DNA of 64,000 nt from Tistlia consotensis USBA 355 (GCF_900177295.1 NZ_FWZX01000026.1:35573-99572); one strand, 5' to 3'; positions 41,767-51,132 are shown, counted from the stretch's first letter. The notes: a model not told the origin generated them from the letters alone. Numbers and translations are program-made.

Positions 41767-43350
41767 CTATAGTTGATCCAGGTCCTTCTTGATCACGGCG
41801 ATCTCCAGGCCGCCGCGCTCCTGCCAGCGCTGGAGATGACCTGCAAAGACGTCGGCATAGCGCGACAGCACTGGGCCTTCGATGCGGTCGAAGCGATCGG
41901 TGACGATCTTCAGCTGGTCCGAGGCCAGGCCGGGAGCGTAGTCCGCAGCCGACTGCGCCAGCACGGCCGTGTAGACATTGAGGGTCAGCTTCAGCCTGTG
42001 CTGCGTGACCTCGATCAGCTTCTTGTAGTTGGCCAGCTCGGCCTGGGCCTCCGGGTCGTTGCCCGGATCGCCGAGCAGCTTGACGACGCCCTGTATGCCC
42101 GCCAGGTCGTGTGCGTCGTCGATGTACTGACGGATGATGAAGGCACCGGATTCGATGGCCGTCTGGATCGCCCGGCGCTCGATGTCCGCTCTCGCCGAAT
42201 CCCGGCTCCGCACGACGGCGGCGAGCTGTGAGAGCTCGCCCCGGATCTCGAAGTCGCTGGTCTTCTCGGCGAGCTGGCGGAGTGTCTCGGCGGGATCGAC
42301 GTCGGCGGGCAGCGACGCCGAGGTTCCCGCCTCCACCGCCTCGCGCCAGTCCTCATCGAGCTGACCGATACGCTGGTGGCTGACCAGCACCGGCGCCGCG
42401 ACCTCGACGCGGATTCCGGCAGAGGGAGGCGCGAGCGGCTGTCCGGTCCGGTCGTTGTAGTAGCTGAACTCGGTGCGCAGCGCAGTCGAGATGGCGCTCT
42501 CGTCGGTCCAACAGGAGCCCCCCTTGACGACGAAGCCGCCGTTCTGGCCGTGCAGTCGCCCGCCGCGGTTCAGGCGGTAGGGCTCCAGCATGATCTCCTC
42601 GACGTTGCCGAGGATGTCGAAGAGGCCGAGCGGATTGGGCCGCAGCCGGCCGACCAGCTGCAGGTCGCCGCTGCAGGAGCGCGGCCCCTGGAACCAGGCG
42701 TAGCGACTGAGGTCGCCCTCGGGCATGGGAAAGAGCGGACGGCGGAAGTCGGCTTCGCCGACGGCGCGCCCGCCGCGCGCCGCGAACTCCCATTCCGTCT
42801 CGGTCGGCAGACGCAGGAAGCTACGCTGCCCGTCCTGTTCAGGCAGTGTGTCCGGCGCCGTCCGGTTGAGCCAGACGGTCAGGCGGCGTGTGAACTCGAC
42901 GGCCTCGAACCAGGAGACCCCGGCTTTCGGCAAGCGGCCGCGCATGCTGGGCTTCGGGCAGGTCGCGCCCATGACCGCCGCGTACTGGTCCTCGGTGACC
43001 TCGTACTTGCCGAGCAGGTAGTAGCGGCGCCCGGGGTCGTTGCCGTCCGAGAGCGAACCGGCGACGTAGGCGAAGCGGGTGAAGCTGGAATAGGGATTGG
43101 AGCTAGTCGCCGATCCGAGCTGCACCCGGAAGTCGGTCAGCCAGTTTCCGGGCAGCGTCGTATCGATGCGCCGCAGGGCCAGAGCACCGCCGCACGGCAG
43201 CGGCAGGACGACGTCGTCCGACATCGGCACCGGATTCCAGAGCTGCTCGCGCCATTCGGGCGGCGGCGCCGACCGGGCGGGCGAGCCAGCGGCCAGCCAG
43301 AGAAGCAGGCCGGCGACGCCGCCGGCCAGGAGGGCGGGCAGGCTATCCAC
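41767..43350 (-). CDS. secreted SUMF1/formylglycine-generating-enzyme-fold protein
   Basis: 527 residues. N-terminal signal/anchor (residues 3-27), an extra ~80-residue N-terminal segment, then the SUMF1 fold: LGKYEVTEDQYAAVMG, PKAGVSWFEAVEFTRRL, LRLPTETEWEFAARGG, NPLGLFDILGNVEEIMLEPYR, VVKGGSCW. True FGEs need two active-site Cys after RGGSW; here only GGSCW is seen, with no second Cys nearby, so sulfatase activation is unlikely. The last ~200 residues are helical, without a known domain. The start overlaps the end of the FtsX-like permease gene by 8 bp. Confidence 0.8.
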   Translation of the reverse strand: MDSLPALLAGGVAGLLLWLAAGSPARSAPPPEWREQLWNPVPMSDDVVLPLPCGGALALRRIDTTLPGNWLTDFRVQLGSATSSNPYSSFTRFAYVAGSLSDGNDPGRRYYLLGKYEVTEDQYAAVMGATCPKPSMRGRLPKAGVSWFEAVEFTRRLTVWLNRTAPDTLPEQDGQRSFLRLPTETEWEFAARGGRAVGEADFRRPLFPMPEGDLSRYAWFQGPRSCSGDLQLVGRLRPNPLGLFDILGNVEEIMLEPYRLNRGGRLHGQNGGFVVKGGSCWTDESAISTALRTEFSYYNDRTGQPLAPPSAGIRVEVAAPVLVSHQRIGQLDEDWREAVEAGTSASLPADVDPAETLRQLAEKTSDFEIRGELSQLAAVVRSRDSARADIERRAIQTAIESGAFIIRQYIDDAHDLAGIQGVVKLLGDPGNDPEAQAELANYKKLIEVTQHRLKLTLNVYTAVLAQSAADYAPGLASDQLKIVTDRFDRIEGPVLSRYADVFAGHLQRWQERGGLEIAVIKKDLDQL

Positions 43351-44560
43351 GATTCAGTCCTCCGGCAGGATCCACTTCCGTCGTCCGCATCGCCGCCACG
43401 ACGGCAGCGACCGCCGCTCCGGCCAGGCTGACCAGGATCGCGATCGCGTAGTCGCCGCCGCCGACGGCACAGGCCCGCGCTCCGGCCGGCAGCCCCGCGC
43501 CGAACAGCCGGCTGATGCCCGCACAGGTCGCCTGCGAAAGCAGCGTCGCGGTCAGGCCACCGGCGAGTGCCACTGTCAGGGCCTGGGTGACCGGGAAGGC
43601 GATCGCGGCCCGGCGGCCCAGCCCCTGGAGGCGCAGAAGCGAGAGCGCCGGCACCTTGCGCACGACGTTGGCCCAGAGCGTGGCACCGAAGGCCAGGACG
43701 TAGCCGCCGAGCGCGACCCCGGCGATGATCGCGAAGATGCCGCTGAGGCTGCGATCCAACCCCAGCACCGCCTCGACCTGGGCCAGGTGCGAGCTGACCA
43801 GGTAGCCCTCGTCCTGCAGGCGATCGACCAGCGGGCGGACGTCCTCGAGCCGCCGCGCGTAGAGACGCAGGTTGGCGAAGCGGTCCGGCCGCTCTCCGCC
43901 GGCGACGCCGTCCCAGCCGAATCGGGAGACCGCGTAGCCGTCCCGCCATCGCTCGAAGGCGATCAGCAGGGGCAGCTCGACCAGGGCGCCGCGCGCCTGC
44001 CAGCGCGCGTTGTCGACCAGTCCGACGACGGCGAGGTCGAGGAAGACGTGCTGCGTCGCACCGCCCGAGATCCGGCTGACGATGGCGGTGACCTTGTCGC
44101 CGACAGCGATGCCCAGCGCCTGGGCCAGCGCCTCGGTCAACACCGCCGTCTCGCCCTCTGGCGGCGCGACGCCGGGAGGCAGCAGAGGATCGCCCGCCGC
44201 CGAGGCCAGCAGGCTGCCCCGCTCGATCCGGCCCGCGCCGCCGTCGCTGCGGGCGAATTCGACGTTGGCCGCGAGCGCACGGGTGTGCGGCATGACGAAG
44301 CCGACCCTCGGATCCGCCCGCAGCGAGTCGATCCAGCTCGCCTCGTAGAGGCGGTCGCCGATCAGGCTGATCTGCCGGGTCCGGGGATCCGACATCAGCT
44401 CGCGCGTCAGGCCGTCGATGACGCCCGACTTGAGGCCATAGAGCACGAGCAGCGGGGTCAGCACGGCGGCGAAGGCCAGGATCTGGCAGAGCAGGCCGGT
44501 GCGCTCCCGCAGCAGGTCGCGCAGCCCCATCTCCGCCGCGAGCAGGAGATCGCGGATCAT
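43343..44560 (-). CDS. FtsX/LolC-like ABC transporter permease
   Basis: 405 residues from ATG 44560, overlapping the ATPase stop (ATGA). One N-terminal helix (about residues 25-45), a large extracytoplasmic domain (about 50-265), then three C-terminal helices (about 272-300, 320-345 and 370-395), the topology of LolC/MacB/FtsX permeases. LDLAVVGLVDNA and SGIFAIIAGVALGGYVLAFGATLWANVVRK fit. Such type VII ABC proteins do mechanical work in the periplasm (lipoprotein release, peptidoglycan hydrolase control, efflux) rather than simple import. Confidence 0.82.
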   Translation of the reverse strand: MIRDLLLAAEMGLRDLLRERTGLLCQILAFAAVLTPLLVLYGLKSGVIDGLTRELMSDPRTRQISLIGDRLYEASWIDSLRADPRVGFVMPHTRALAANVEFARSDGGAGRIERGSLLASAAGDPLLPPGVAPPEGETAVLTEALAQALGIAVGDKVTAIVSRISGGATQHVFLDLAVVGLVDNARWQARGALVELPLLIAFERWRDGYAVSRFGWDGVAGGERPDRFANLRLYARRLEDVRPLVDRLQDEGYLVSSHLAQVEAVLGLDRSLSGIFAIIAGVALGGYVLAFGATLWANVVRKVPALSLLRLQGLGRRAAIAFPVTQALTVALAGGLTATLLSQATCAGISRLFGAGLPAGARACAVGGGDYAIAILVSLAGAAVAAVVAAMRTTEVDPAGGLNRG

Positions 44561-45297
44561 CGGCGCGACCCGTCGAAGACGCTGAACTGCCCGGAGCGGT
44601 TTGCCTGGAGCAGCGGCCCGACCTCCTGGAAGCCGAACCGGCCGATCAGGTCGTGGTCGTGGCTCGCCAGCACCAGGGCCGTGCCCGACCGCTCGGCCTC
44701 CTCGACCAGGAGGCTCATCACCCACTGGGCGCTGGACGCGTCCAGCGACGCGGTCGGCTCGTCGGCCAGCAGCACCGGCGGGCGATGCGCGAGCGCGCGC
44801 ACGATAGTGGCGCGCTGGCGCTGGCCGACCGAAACCTGGTCCGGATAGCGGTCGAGCAGGTCGCCGATGCCGAGCCGCTGGACAAGCTCGGCCAGCCAGC
44901 GGCCGTCGCGACGCCGGCTCAGCCGCTGGGTCAGCGCGATGTTCTGGCCGATGGTCAGGAAGCCGAGCAGCCCGCCGACCTGCTGGACATAGCCGAAGAG
45001 ATCCCGGCGCAGGCGCGTCAGGGCCGCCTCGGCGCCGTCGCGCCACAGCTCCATGACGTCGAGGTCGATGCCCAGGTCCGGCGCGCTCAGCCGGAACCGG
45101 CCGTCGCCGATCGGCGCCAGGGACAGCGCCAGGATCTCGATCAGAGTGCTCTTGCCGCTGCCGTTGGGCCCGGTCAGGGCAATCCGCTGGCCGCGGGCGA
45201 CCTGCAGGTCGCGGACGTAGAGCGTGAACGCCCAGTTGCCGTCCCGCCGCACCAAGCCCAGTTCCCGCAGGGCGATGATCGGCCGGTCCGTCGTCAC
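44557..45297 (-). CDS. ABC transporter ATP-binding protein (LolD/MacB-like)
   Basis: 246 residues. Walker A GPNGSGKST (about 43-51), Q-loop in YVQQVGG, signature VSVGQRQR in place of LSGGQ, Walker B VLLADEP with a following ASLD D-loop, and H-loop ASHDHD. All nucleotide-binding elements are present, so it is likely active despite the altered signature. Overlaps the permease gene downstream by 4 bp and the vWA gene upstream by 4 bp, which indicates tight co-expression. Confidence 0.9.
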   Translation of the reverse strand: MTTDRPIIALRELGLVRRDGNWAFTLYVRDLQVARGQRIALTGPNGSGKSTLIEILALSLAPIGDGRFRLSAPDLGIDLDVMELWRDGAEAALTRLRRDLFGYVQQVGGLLGFLTIGQNIALTQRLSRRRDGRWLAELVQRLGIGDLLDRYPDQVSVGQRQRATIVRALAHRPPVLLADEPTASLDASSAQWVMSLLVEEAERSGTALVLASHDHDLIGRFGFQEVGPLLQANRSGQFSVFDGSRR

Positions 45298-47297
45298 GGC
45301 AGCAAGCCGAGGGGGATCGGATAGACCAGCTCGTCGTCCGAAGCATCGGCGTTGAGCCGGATCCAGCGGCTCGCGTCGTCGTGGAAGTACTGGTAGGCCC
45401 TGATCTTCGACTTGACCGTCGCCAGGATCTCGTCCTGGCGCGCCGGGCCGAAATCCAGCCAGGTCGTCTCGTTCAACTCCATCAGCTGGCTCTCGTAGGG
45501 CAGGTGGGCGAGATAGGCGTCGAGCAGGTCCCCGAGGCTGTCGATGCGCGCCGGGTCGACGCTGCCTGGATCGGTCGCAGCCCGCGCGACGACGCTGCGA
45601 AGCTGGGCGAAGAAGGTCGCCGGATCGTGGTCGAGCGCCTCGCGCCCGGCCTCGAGAACGGCCTGGAGCGCGGTCGAGAGGTTACTCAACTGCTCCTTGG
45701 TCAGCAGGACGCGCACGTCGAAGGCCTTCCGGCTCGGGTCGTTCAGGGCGAAATCCGGGGCCCAGCCGTTGAACACGGAAGGAGCCTCGACGCCGCGCTC
45801 GCGACCCAGCCACGCGAGCCGCATGGCATGGCCGGCGCAACGGATGGCGGCGACCAGATGCGCCGCTCCTTCGCCGGCCGCGGCACAGTCGCTCGCCTCG
45901 GCGGCACGATCGCGCTCGGTCCCGCCGGAGGCGGCAGTGGCGCCGCTTTCGATCTGCCCGACCATGGCGTCGACCACTTGGTCGAGCGTCGGGCCGAAGG
46001 CAGAGATGTCGCCCTCCGGCACCCGGTAGAACGCCGGGCGGCTCATGCCTGTCCAGAACGACATCTGCTTCAGCTGGCGCTCGGCGACTGCGTGATAGGC
46101 CTCGCCCATCGGTGTCGCCAGCAGCATGGAGATCACCGCGATCGTCTTGTCGCGCGCCAGTTCGTTGACCCGCGCCGGCGACAGCCGGGTCGAGGAGAAG
46201 GGGTCGTCCGCCTCGCGGACGCCGGCGTCCGACAGGAAGATGATGAAGCGGCCTCCGAAGTCCTTCCATTCGTCCCGGCCGATGGCTTCGACCATGCCGG
46301 CAAGGCCGTCCTCGTTGAAGCCGGCGCTCGGGACATGCGACACCTTGAGCTTGCCGAGCGCGGCCTCGAAGGCGTCATGGTCCGGCGGGACCTTGAGCGG
46401 CGCCACGACCTTGGTGAGGTACTCCAGGCCGGGCGCAGGCATCAGCGCGTCGCGGAAGGCGACCATCCCGAAGCTGATCCGCTCGCCGACCGGCGAGGCG
46501 CGCAGGCGTTCAAAGATGTGTTCGATCGCCTGGCGCGTGCGGTCGATATAGCGCTTCATCGAGGTCGTCGTGTCGACCACGAACATGACGCCGACCCGGT
46601 AGGCTGCCGCCGCGTCGGCTGGCGCCGCCGGCTCCTCCGACAGCGGGATCGAGGCGATCTCGGCGATCTTGCCGCGTGCGCCGGAAGGCAGGAACTCGTC
46701 GGTCGCGCCGAGAATCGGCAGCAGGTAGAAATGGGAGCGCAGGTCGACCCACTCCTCCGGCTCGATCGAGATGACGCCGCTGTCCGGCGGCAGCGTTCCG
46801 GAACGCGCCTGCTTGACCAGTTGCGGCGCCAGGACCGGCAGCCGCTCATCCTCGACGACGCGGAGCAGGGCATCGCGGTCCTTGAAGAACAGCACCGGCA
46901 GCCGCCCGGTCGGCTCGCCGAACGCCAGCACCATGGCCTGGTTCCAGGCGACCGTCTGGTCGGCGCGGATCCAGCCGCCGGGCGCGCCCAGCCGGTTGGC
47001 GCCGACCTGGAGCCACTGCGTACCGTCGACGGTCTTGCGAGCGAACACGTAGTAAGCCGAGAAGGTATCGGGCGTGGTCCCCGCCGGTTCGCCGACGTGC
47101 GCCACGATCTGGGCGCGCGGGCGCGTCAGGATGCGCTGGTACAGCCCGGGAGTCTCGTCGACCAGCAGGGGGTCGGCCAGGGCCGAGGCGGCATCGGCCA
47201 GGAGAACCGCGAGCAGCAGGAGCAGCAGCGACGAAAGTCGACCGAGGCAGCGCGCCGCGCTGCCGCAGACTGCGTGTCGGGATCGGACAGGTGACAT
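45294..47297 (-). CDS. secreted vWA-domain protein (PpkA C-terminal-like)
   Basis: 667 residues. Signal peptide of about 41 residues (LLLLLLAVLLADAASALA). N-terminal ~45-180 has an SH3-like GGWIRADQTVAWNQ and an LPVLFFKDRDALLRVVED stretch that, from memory, resembles the region before the vWA domain in type VI secretion-associated PpkA kinases; no kinase domain is present here. The vWA domain begins at about 235, with MIDAS DTTTS (242-246) and FLSDAG. The C-terminal ~230 residues are helical and of unknown function. Probably periplasmic. Confidence 0.8.
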   Translation of the reverse strand: MSPVRSRHAVCGSAARCLGRLSSLLLLLLAVLLADAASALADPLLVDETPGLYQRILTRPRAQIVAHVGEPAGTTPDTFSAYYVFARKTVDGTQWLQVGANRLGAPGGWIRADQTVAWNQAMVLAFGEPTGRLPVLFFKDRDALLRVVEDERLPVLAPQLVKQARSGTLPPDSGVISIEPEEWVDLRSHFYLLPILGATDEFLPSGARGKIAEIASIPLSEEPAAPADAAAAYRVGVMFVVDTTTSMKRYIDRTRQAIEHIFERLRASPVGERISFGMVAFRDALMPAPGLEYLTKVVAPLKVPPDHDAFEAALGKLKVSHVPSAGFNEDGLAGMVEAIGRDEWKDFGGRFIIFLSDAGVREADDPFSSTRLSPARVNELARDKTIAVISMLLATPMGEAYHAVAERQLKQMSFWTGMSRPAFYRVPEGDISAFGPTLDQVVDAMVGQIESGATAASGGTERDRAAEASDCAAAGEGAAHLVAAIRCAGHAMRLAWLGRERGVEAPSVFNGWAPDFALNDPSRKAFDVRVLLTKEQLSNLSTALQAVLEAGREALDHDPATFFAQLRSVVARAATDPGSVDPARIDSLGDLLDAYLAHLPYESQLMELNETTWLDFGPARQDEILATVKSKIRAYQYFHDDASRWIRLNADASDDELVYPIPLGLLP

Positions 47298-47317
47298 GGC
47301 GTGCCCCTCGGTTCCTG

Positions 47318-48451
47318 TCAGCGGCCGCAGGCCGCCGCCGTCTTCTCGCCTTCGACCGCCTCGGCGACCTGCGCCACGGAGTCTCCCGCCGAAATGCGGT
47401 CCCTGAGCTTGCCGATGATCGTGTCGTAGGCCGTTGCCCTGTCAGCGACTCCCTGGCCGCAGGCCTTGGCGAGCAGCCTCATGGCCTCGGCCGGGTTTCG
47501 CTCGAGGAAGTACTCGGCGAGGCGAAGCGTCGACGGGCCGTAGCCGTCGTTGGAGTTCCGCCTGAGCAGCGGCACGGCCCGATCGATGTTGCCGGTCTCG
47601 AGCGCCTGCAGCGCCTGGGCGTGGCGTTCGGCCGGCGAGGGGGTCGGCGGCGCGGCCACTGCCGGGCTCGGTTCGGTCGCTGCCCTCCCCGAGGGCGCCG
47701 TAGAGGGCGCCCTCGGGGCGCCCGGTTCCCCGTCGCCCTCGTCGGGGCCGAACAAGGCGAGGACGTCGTCCCGGATGCCGTGGAAATTCTCCCGGAACGC
47801 GAAGGCCGCGCCGGCAACGAGCAGCAGGAAGACCAGCAGCACCCCGACCTTGAGCCAGGCCGGCATGCCCGGACGCGGCTCGTCCGGCCCGGCCGTCGTC
47901 CGGAGCCGTTCGACCGCCGGGTCCTCGACACGGACGGTCTCTTCGTCACCAACCTGCCCGTCGGCAGTCTCCTCGTTGCCCCCCGCCTCGCGTCCCTCGG
48001 CCCCGGCGTCCTGTCGCGCCTCGTCGGCACTCTCGTCGGCGCTCTCATCGGGCGCAGGAGCAGCGGAACCGTCATCCGGCGGCTCTTCGGTCCGCGCCGG
48101 GCCGAGGTCCGGCGGCATCTCCAGGCTCGGCGTCAGCGGCGGCCAGCGCAGGGCTTCCTCGACGTCAAGTTCGGGGATCCGCAGCGCGACCGGATCGTAT
48201 TCCTCGACGACGTTGACGATCTGCGGCCCCAGGACCAGCACGAGGTCGCGTCCTTCGGTCCGCTGGGCGACCGGCCTGAAGGCATGCTCTCCCGACTGCC
48301 AGCCGCGCGGTCCCAGGCAGGCATCGCTCTGACGGAACCGCCGGATGCTGACCGACAGCGGCCGCTGCCCGGCCGCGGCCCGGCCGGGCAGGCGCAGCAG
48401 CGCATAGCCGCCGCTCGGCCTCGTCTCGTCGTCCAGGATCTCGATCGCCAT
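47318..48451 (-). CDS. single-pass membrane protein with TPR/Sel1-like C-terminus
   Basis: 377 residues from ATG 48451 (GAGGGGCAAGG before it), 11 bp after the srfC stop. Residues 1-110 form a compact unrecognised domain (ETRPSGGYALLRLPGR, LVLVLGPQIVNVVEEYDP). About 115-195 is acidic, Glu/Asp/Pro-rich and probably disordered. One transmembrane helix (200-219) follows, then a linker, then a helical repeat (276-345; ALQALETGNIDRAVPLLRR, LAEYFLERNPAEAMRLLAKAC) like TPR/Sel1. The cytoplasmic N-domain could receive signals from SrfB/SrfC and pass them outward. Confidence 0.72.
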   Translation of the reverse strand: MAIEILDDETRPSGGYALLRLPGRAAAGQRPLSVSIRRFRQSDACLGPRGWQSGEHAFRPVAQRTEGRDLVLVLGPQIVNVVEEYDPVALRIPELDVEEALRWPPLTPSLEMPPDLGPARTEEPPDDGSAAPAPDESADESADEARQDAGAEGREAGGNEETADGQVGDEETVRVEDPAVERLRTTAGPDEPRPGMPAWLKVGVLLVFLLLVAGAAFAFRENFHGIRDDVLALFGPDEGDGEPGAPRAPSTAPSGRAATEPSPAVAAPPTPSPAERHAQALQALETGNIDRAVPLLRRNSNDGYGPSTLRLAEYFLERNPAEAMRLLAKACGQGVADRATAYDTIIGKLRDRISAGDSVAQVAEAVEGEKTAAACGR

Positions 48452-48462
48452 TGCCTTGCCCC

Positions 48463-51132
48463 TCAATGGCCGGCGACCGCGATGACCACGCGCTCGATGA
48501 GTTCGCCGAGCCGACGGTTCTGCTCGACGTCGACCAGCCCGCCGCCGGCCGAGGCCGCGTTCTCGGCGGCCAGCAGCAGCAGCGCCTTCAGCCACGCTCC
48601 CGGCACCTGGCCGCGGGTGCGCAGCATCTGCTGACCGTCGGCGGGCAAATCCGGAAAGTCGCCGACCGCCGGCATCGGCCGGGCGACCAGCGCGTCCGTG
48701 CCGGAGCCGCCGGCATCGCCCAGATCCCGCCCCAGGCGCACCACCAGCCCGTTGATGATCTCTCCGGTCACCATCGCGACCCGAGGGCGATGCTCGTCCG
48801 GCCGCTGATGGAACTGAACGATCGGCTGCACGGAATCGGCGATGCGCCGGTCGAGGCCATGACGTCGCGCCGCGGCCCGCAGCTCGTGCACGACGGTCGA
48901 GAGGTGCTCGGGCTCGACGCCGTAGCTGCGCACGAGCTCCTCGTGGCCGACGACGTAGTCCTCCAGGCGCTCCAGCCACTGCTCCACGGCGGCGATGCCG
49001 TAGCGGGTCGACAGGCTGCCGTCGGTCGGGTCGGCGCCGGCCGCCGGCTCCGAGCCGGCCGGCCCGTCATCCGACAGGAAGGCGTCGTCGAGGATGATCG
49101 CCCCCGTGCTCGCCCCCGAACCGAAGCCATCCGTTCCGCGGCCGGGCCCGGGCTCGCCGCGCGCCGTCTCCATGAAGGTCTCGCCGAGCATCGCCTGATC
49201 GGCCTGGAGGAAGGCGATGAACTGGCCGATCAGGTGCGGGCGCCTCGACAGGGCGGCACCGACCTGCCTGGCCCTGTCCCGGCGTTCCTTGACCCGCTCG
49301 GCGAAGTCTCCGGCCTCGTGGAACTCCGCGAGGTCCTCGCACATGCGCTGCGAGAGCGCACGGGCGCGCGGCAGGATCTGGTCGTACTTGAGATCGGGGT
49401 CGCAGGTCGGCGTGAGGCGGTCGACCAGATAGCTGATGCCGCCGTCGTTGCAGATCAGCACGGCGTCGAACTTGCCCTCCGGGTCGGCCATGTGCCGACG
49501 CACGAGCTCCATGCCGACGAAGGTCCGCTTGAAGGCCGCGAGGCGCTCGACCTGATCGGCCACGATGCCCGTCTCGGCCGGCACGTAGCTTTCCGGGCAG
49601 CCGGGCGGCGCCGGCTCGTAGGTGAAGAGGTCGCGTCGCATGAACTTCGGGTTGCGCACCAGGAACAGGTTGTCGAACGGCCTGTCCGGCAGCCACTCCG
49701 AGATCCAAGGCTGGTAGAACTTGACGTCCTTGTTGAAGCGGTTGCGGACGACGTCGTCTGCATTGCTGCCCTCGCTCAGGTTGAACAGCGTGTCGGCCTT
49801 GGTCAGGCAGTAGAACAGCGCCACGCGCTTGCCCTCGCGGTCCGCCGGCCGGGCGCCGTGGGTCCGGGCGATCCAGCGCTGCACCAGGTCCGGCAGCTTC
49901 TTGACCTCCTGGTTCCGCTCGTCGGAGCAGAGCAGCATGCTGTTGAGGTCGAGGTCGGCCGAATACTTGTCGAACAGCACCGCGACCTTGCCGCGCAGAT
50001 AGCAGTAGGAGCGGTTGGTCGGCCGGGCGTTCTCGCCCCTCAGGTAGTCGGCCGCGACCTTGCCCTGCTCGCGGCTGCGCGCGCCGGGGAAGTCGAGCAG
50101 GTCGGTATGCTCGAAGAAGGGCCAGGGCTCGTGCTCGAGCGTGATCCTGAGTTCGGCCGTCAGGGCGCTGACCACCGGCTTGGGCAGCGCCGCGGTGGTG
50201 CGCCGCTCGGTCATCAGCGTGACCTGCCCGGCCGCGCCGTCGCTGTCGAGCTCGGAGATCGTGCCGACGTGCAGAATGCCCTTGGCACGGTCTCGGATCG
50301 CCTCGAGCGGCGCGAAGGCCATCTCCGGGTGGCCGAGCAGGTCCAGCGCGTCCTTCAGCTTGCGGTACAGCTCGGTGAACTCGGGGATCGAGCCCCACAG
50401 CGGCGCCAGGGCCTCGGCCCGGGCGTCCGGCTCCAGCGCGGGAGCCGTGCGCTCGAGCCTTTGCCAGTAGGCCTCGGAGGCCCCCTGGTCGGCGTTGAGC
50501 GGATGGTCCTCGAGCTCCTGCTGGACGTAGTCCTCGAGCTCGAAGACCACCTCGACCTCCAGGCCCGGCAGGACGCGCTCGCCGGTCCGCTCGGCGAGCC
50601 GGTCGAACAGGCCGGCGATCGCCTCCTCCTCGACCGGCACGTCTGGCCGCCCCTTGAGGTCGAGCACGAAGGTGTTGGCCAGGATCTTGACGAGGTCCGC
50701 CTCGCGCAGCATGCGCAGGACGACCGGATAGTCGGGGCCCGGCGGCGGCACCGGGACGGCCGAGAAGCGGGTCACCAGGCCGGTGGTCTCGTCGCCGCCG
50801 ACCGGGTTGACGTGCTCCAGGAAGTTCAGCCGCTGCGTGTCGGCGCCGCTGCCGAACAGGATCCGCGTCGGCTTCTCCGAGGGGTCGATGAAGCGGCCGA
50901 TCATGAAGGACTTGCCCGACTGGCTGGCGCCGAAGACGCCAACCGACATCGGCCGTTCCGCCGCCTGCGCGAGCTTGCGGGCCTCGACCGCCGCCTTCTT
51001 GAAGCGCCGCTCCAGCCCGGCGCGGCGGGCGCCGACTGTCTTCGGGTTGTCCTGGAACCAGGTAAGCGCGCCGGTCGCCGCATCCGCCATCGCGTGGCAG
51101 CCCTTCGCCAGGGCCTCGTCCTTGCTACGCAT
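48463..51132 (-). CDS. srfC: SrfC-family protein with dynamin-like GTPase motifs
   Basis: 889 residues. G1/Walker A GASQSGKS (68-75), a DETTGLVTRF segment (114-123) fitting G2, DFPG (347-350) fitting G3, and TKAD (444-447) fitting G4. Together these suggest a large GTPase related to dynamins, with a long insert between G2 and G3. The C-terminal half is helical. Position directly after srfB, and length, match the SrfC proteins first named in Salmonella as SsrB-regulated factors. Biochemical function is not established to my knowledge. No membrane helix. Confidence 0.82.
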   Translation of the reverse strand: MRSKDEALAKGCHAMADAATGALTWFQDNPKTVGARRAGLERRFKKAAVEARKLAQAAERPMSVGVFGASQSGKSFMIGRFIDPSEKPTRILFGSGADTQRLNFLEHVNPVGGDETTGLVTRFSAVPVPPPGPDYPVVLRMLREADLVKILANTFVLDLKGRPDVPVEEEAIAGLFDRLAERTGERVLPGLEVEVVFELEDYVQQELEDHPLNADQGASEAYWQRLERTAPALEPDARAEALAPLWGSIPEFTELYRKLKDALDLLGHPEMAFAPLEAIRDRAKGILHVGTISELDSDGAAGQVTLMTERRTTAALPKPVVSALTAELRITLEHEPWPFFEHTDLLDFPGARSREQGKVAADYLRGENARPTNRSYCYLRGKVAVLFDKYSADLDLNSMLLCSDERNQEVKKLPDLVQRWIARTHGARPADREGKRVALFYCLTKADTLFNLSEGSNADDVVRNRFNKDVKFYQPWISEWLPDRPFDNLFLVRNPKFMRRDLFTYEPAPPGCPESYVPAETGIVADQVERLAAFKRTFVGMELVRRHMADPEGKFDAVLICNDGGISYLVDRLTPTCDPDLKYDQILPRARALSQRMCEDLAEFHEAGDFAERVKERRDRARQVGAALSRRPHLIGQFIAFLQADQAMLGETFMETARGEPGPGRGTDGFGSGASTGAIILDDAFLSDDGPAGSEPAAGADPTDGSLSTRYGIAAVEQWLERLEDYVVGHEELVRSYGVEPEHLSTVVHELRAAARRHGLDRRIADSVQPIVQFHQRPDEHRPRVAMVTGEIINGLVVRLGRDLGDAGGSGTDALVARPMPAVGDFPDLPADGQQMLRTRGQVPGAWLKALLLLAAENAASAGGGLVDVEQNRRLGELIERVVIAVAGH

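Noticed and set aside
43343..45346. 667-residue ATPase-permease fusion
   Set aside because: The N-terminal part of this frame is the out-of-frame shadow of the ABC ATPase gene; the permease starts at ATG 44560.
45381..47294. 637-codon plus-strand frame opposite the secreted vWA gene
   Set aside because: Antisense shadow; the minus-strand frame has a signal peptide and MIDAS motif.
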